Below, piece by piece: positions 14,476 to 15,683 of a stretch of 15,683 bases of DNA (the first letter of the stretch is position 1; every line of letters starts with the position of its first letter). Under the pieces are notes generated by a model. That model was not told the DNA's origin and made no database searches. It saw only the letters and a list, made by a program, of their open reading frames with translations. Origin of the DNA: Oscillospiraceae bacterium (GTDB taxonomy: Bacteria; Bacillota; Clostridia; Oscillospirales; Ruminococcaceae); contig JAGAEK010000134.1 of the NCBI GenBank assembly GCA_017828835.1, forward strand, positions 1-15,683, in the 5' to 3' direction. Both the position numbers and the translations under genes were made by a program.

Positions 14476-15063
14476 ATGACGAAAGAACAGAAATTAGAAA
14501 ATATATGTGAGGCGATACTTTTTGCAAACGGTGAGCCGCTCGAGATCATAAAGCTTGCGCAGGCGGTCGAAGAGGATGCTTATACCGTTGAAAAAGCCGT
14601 TGAAAATTTGAGGACGCGTCTTGAAAACGAAGAGAGAGGTATAAGGATCGTACGTCTCGAAAACAGTTATCAGATGTGCAGCAGCGAAAAGTATGCCGAA
14701 TATATAAAGAAAACGATGGCGATAAACAGAAGTACGGCACTTTCTCAAGCGGCTCTTGAAACGCTTGCGGTTATCGCCTACAATCAGCCGATAACCAAAT
14801 CTTTTGCGGATAAAATAAGAGGGGTCGATTGCGGAGGAGTCATAACGACGCTCGTCGAACGCGGACTTATAGAAGAAGCGGGAAGACTTGATGCACCCGG
14901 AAGACCGATAACCTACCGCACGACCGATAATTTTTTGAGGTGTTTTTCTCTTGAATCGTTAGAACAGCTTCCGAATACGGATTACAGCCCCGACGATGAA
15001 ATTGAAGAGTATGACGGAGAACGGCAGATGAGATTGAGTATTTTGGAGGACGAAAAAGCTTAA
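14476..15063 (+). CDS. scpB: Segregation and condensation protein B
   Basis: ScpB dimerises and binds the ScpA linker in the SMC condensin. The 195-residue product consists of two winged-helix domains: the first spans about residues 5-75 (CEAILFANGEPLEIIKLA), the second about 85-155. The family core ALETLAVIAYNQPITKSF (93-110), the RG-V-D pattern (115-118) and GRLDAPGRPITYRTT (136-150) are present. A short acidic tail follows. It sits 12 nt after scpA with a GGATG-type weak ribosome binding site, and 9 nt before the DUF2953 gene. Identification is firm. Confidence 0.97.
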   Translation: MTKEQKLENICEAILFANGEPLEIIKLAQAVEEDAYTVEKAVENLRTRLENEERGIRIVRLENSYQMCSSEKYAEYIKKTMAINRSTALSQAALETLAVIAYNQPITKSFADKIRGVDCGGVITTLVERGLIEEAGRLDAPGRPITYRTTDNFLRCFSLESLEQLPNTDYSPDDEIEEYDGERQMRLSILEDEKA

Positions 15064-15072
15064 GGAGGCACT

Positions 15073-15660
15073 ATGATGGGATGGCTTATCGCCGCGTCAG
15101 TAATTGCTTTACTTTTGATATTTTTATTGTTGCCGGTTTATTTTGAAATTATCTATGACGGGGACGTTGCAGCTTGTATTCGTTATATATTTTTCAGATT
15201 TAAAGTATTTCCGGCTAAAGAAAAAAAGATAAAAAAACAAAAAAAGAAAAAAGAAGAGGGAAAGAAACCGGAGAAAAAAAGTAAGACCTCTTTTGAAGAT
15301 ACTGTTTCGACGGTAATAAATATGCTGCGAGCGGTCGACGGTAAGCTCAGAAAAGTCATAATCATTTCGAAATTTGAGTTTTTTTCATCTATAAGCGGAG
15401 ACGACGCGTGCGAAGCTGCGGTGTCATACGGAAAATTGTCGGCGATAATAAATACTTCTCTTGCCGTTTTGAAAAATCTGGTTATAATAAAGCGTTCGAA
15501 AATAAAAATTTCGCCGGATTTTATTTCGGAAGAGACCAAAACTTATCTGCATATAAAAATCAGAATTATACCGGCGGTACTGGCGTTTGCCGTTATAAAG
15601 ATATTTATCTCGTATCTTAAAATCACAGCGGAAGAAAATAAAAAGACAATTACCGAATAA
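15073..15660 (+). CDS. DUF2953 domain-containing membrane protein
   Basis: This 195-residue protein has one N-terminal transmembrane helix (about residues 3-23) and the short strand region VYFEIIYDGDVAACIRYIFFRFKVF. A strongly lysine-rich linker follows (about 49-71), and then a domain with KIKISPDFISEETKTYLHIKIRIIPAVL near the C-terminus, matching DUF2953. In many Clostridia this gene follows scpB and precedes ytfJ-type spore genes, which suggests a sporulation or envelope role; the function is not known. GGAGG at 15064-15068 is 4 nt from the ATG at 15073 and 7 nt from the ATG at 15076, so the second ATG is equally or more likely. The linker DNA contains several long A runs. Confidence 0.8.
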   Translation: MMGWLIAASVIALLLIFLLLPVYFEIIYDGDVAACIRYIFFRFKVFPAKEKKIKKQKKKKEEGKKPEKKSKTSFEDTVSTVINMLRAVDGKLRKVIIISKFEFFSSISGDDACEAAVSYGKLSAIINTSLAVLKNLVIIKRSKIKISPDFISEETKTYLHIKIRIIPAVLAFAVIKIFISYLKITAEENKKTITE

Positions 15661-15678
15661 AAAATAAAAAACGAAAAA

Positions 15679-15683
15679 CGGAG
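15679..15683 (+). promoter_or_regulatory. Possible ribosome binding site for a gene beyond the right edge
   Basis: The window ends in CGGAG after an A-rich stretch, 18 nt past the DUF2953 stop codon. It looks like the beginning of a GGAG(G) ribosome binding site. By the usual Clostridial order the next gene could be a ytfJ-type spore protein; this is inference. Confidence 0.35.

Noticed and set aside
1..15683. Search for mobile elements, CRISPR repeats, tRNA genes, riboswitches and defence or biosynthetic clusters
   Set aside because: Genes are compact, core-type and uniform in codon style. No direct-repeat arrays, transposase motifs, terminal inverted repeats or cloverleaf sequences were seen by eye.

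Overview
The window is chromosomal core DNA from a spore-forming, low-to-moderate G+C Firmicute, most likely an uncultured member of the class Clostridia. The evidence is the content and pairing of the genes: yqfC-yqfD and a ylbJ-type sporulation gene, phoH-ybeY-era, cdaA-cdaR, scpA-scpB followed by a DUF2953 gene, and a DUF3343 gene beside a family-specific cysteine desulfurase. Sigma-A-like promoters, strong GGAGG ribosome binding sites and intrinsic terminators also fit. Codon use is distinctive, mixing ATA isoleucine codons with many TCG/CGA/GAT triplets. As a result many long open frames on the opposite strand are only shadows. The exact genus cannot be read from the sequence.

Layout. 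Positions 1-3476 are on the minus strand. In transcription order they hold yqfC and yqfD (mother-cell sporulation), then a strong promoter followed by phoH, ybeY and the first 126 codons of era, which runs off the left edge. From 3580 the plus strand carries a ylbJ-like spore membrane protein. A housekeeping-type promoter overlapping its stop codon then starts a second operon: a four-cysteine small protein, an exported diverged GHL10/DUF187-like protein, ispD and ispF (MEP isoprenoid pathway), ended by a near-ideal terminator at 7235-7264. Next come a DUF3343 gene and a cysteine desulfurase (sulfur or selenium handling). After these lies a cdaA-cdaR-FAD oxidoreductase operon (c-di-AMP synthesis) that ends at a bidirectional terminator shared with the convergent rpmB (ribosomal protein L28). 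From a divergent promoter, a site-2 protease, scpA, scpB (condensin accessory factors) and a DUF2953 membrane protein run to the right edge. A ribosome-binding-site-like sequence there suggests another gene follows.

Functions cover ribosome and rRNA quality control (phoH, ybeY, era, rpmB), sporulation (yqfC, yqfD, ylbJ), isoprenoid precursors (ispD, ispF), sulfur transfer, second-messenger signalling (cdaA, cdaR) and chromosome segregation (scpAB). No transposon, phage, CRISPR array, tRNA or rRNA gene was seen, and no gap between genes exceeds 300 bases. I found no convincing undescribed multi-gene system. The most interesting points are a diverged exported GHL10-like protein whose acidic motif is degenerate, the four-cysteine protein next to it, a DUF3343 protein with an extra C-terminal CxxC-Gly-Gly tail, gene losses or rearrangements from two normally conserved clusters (pgpH/dgkA/cdd and glmM), and a cluster of non-ATG starts.
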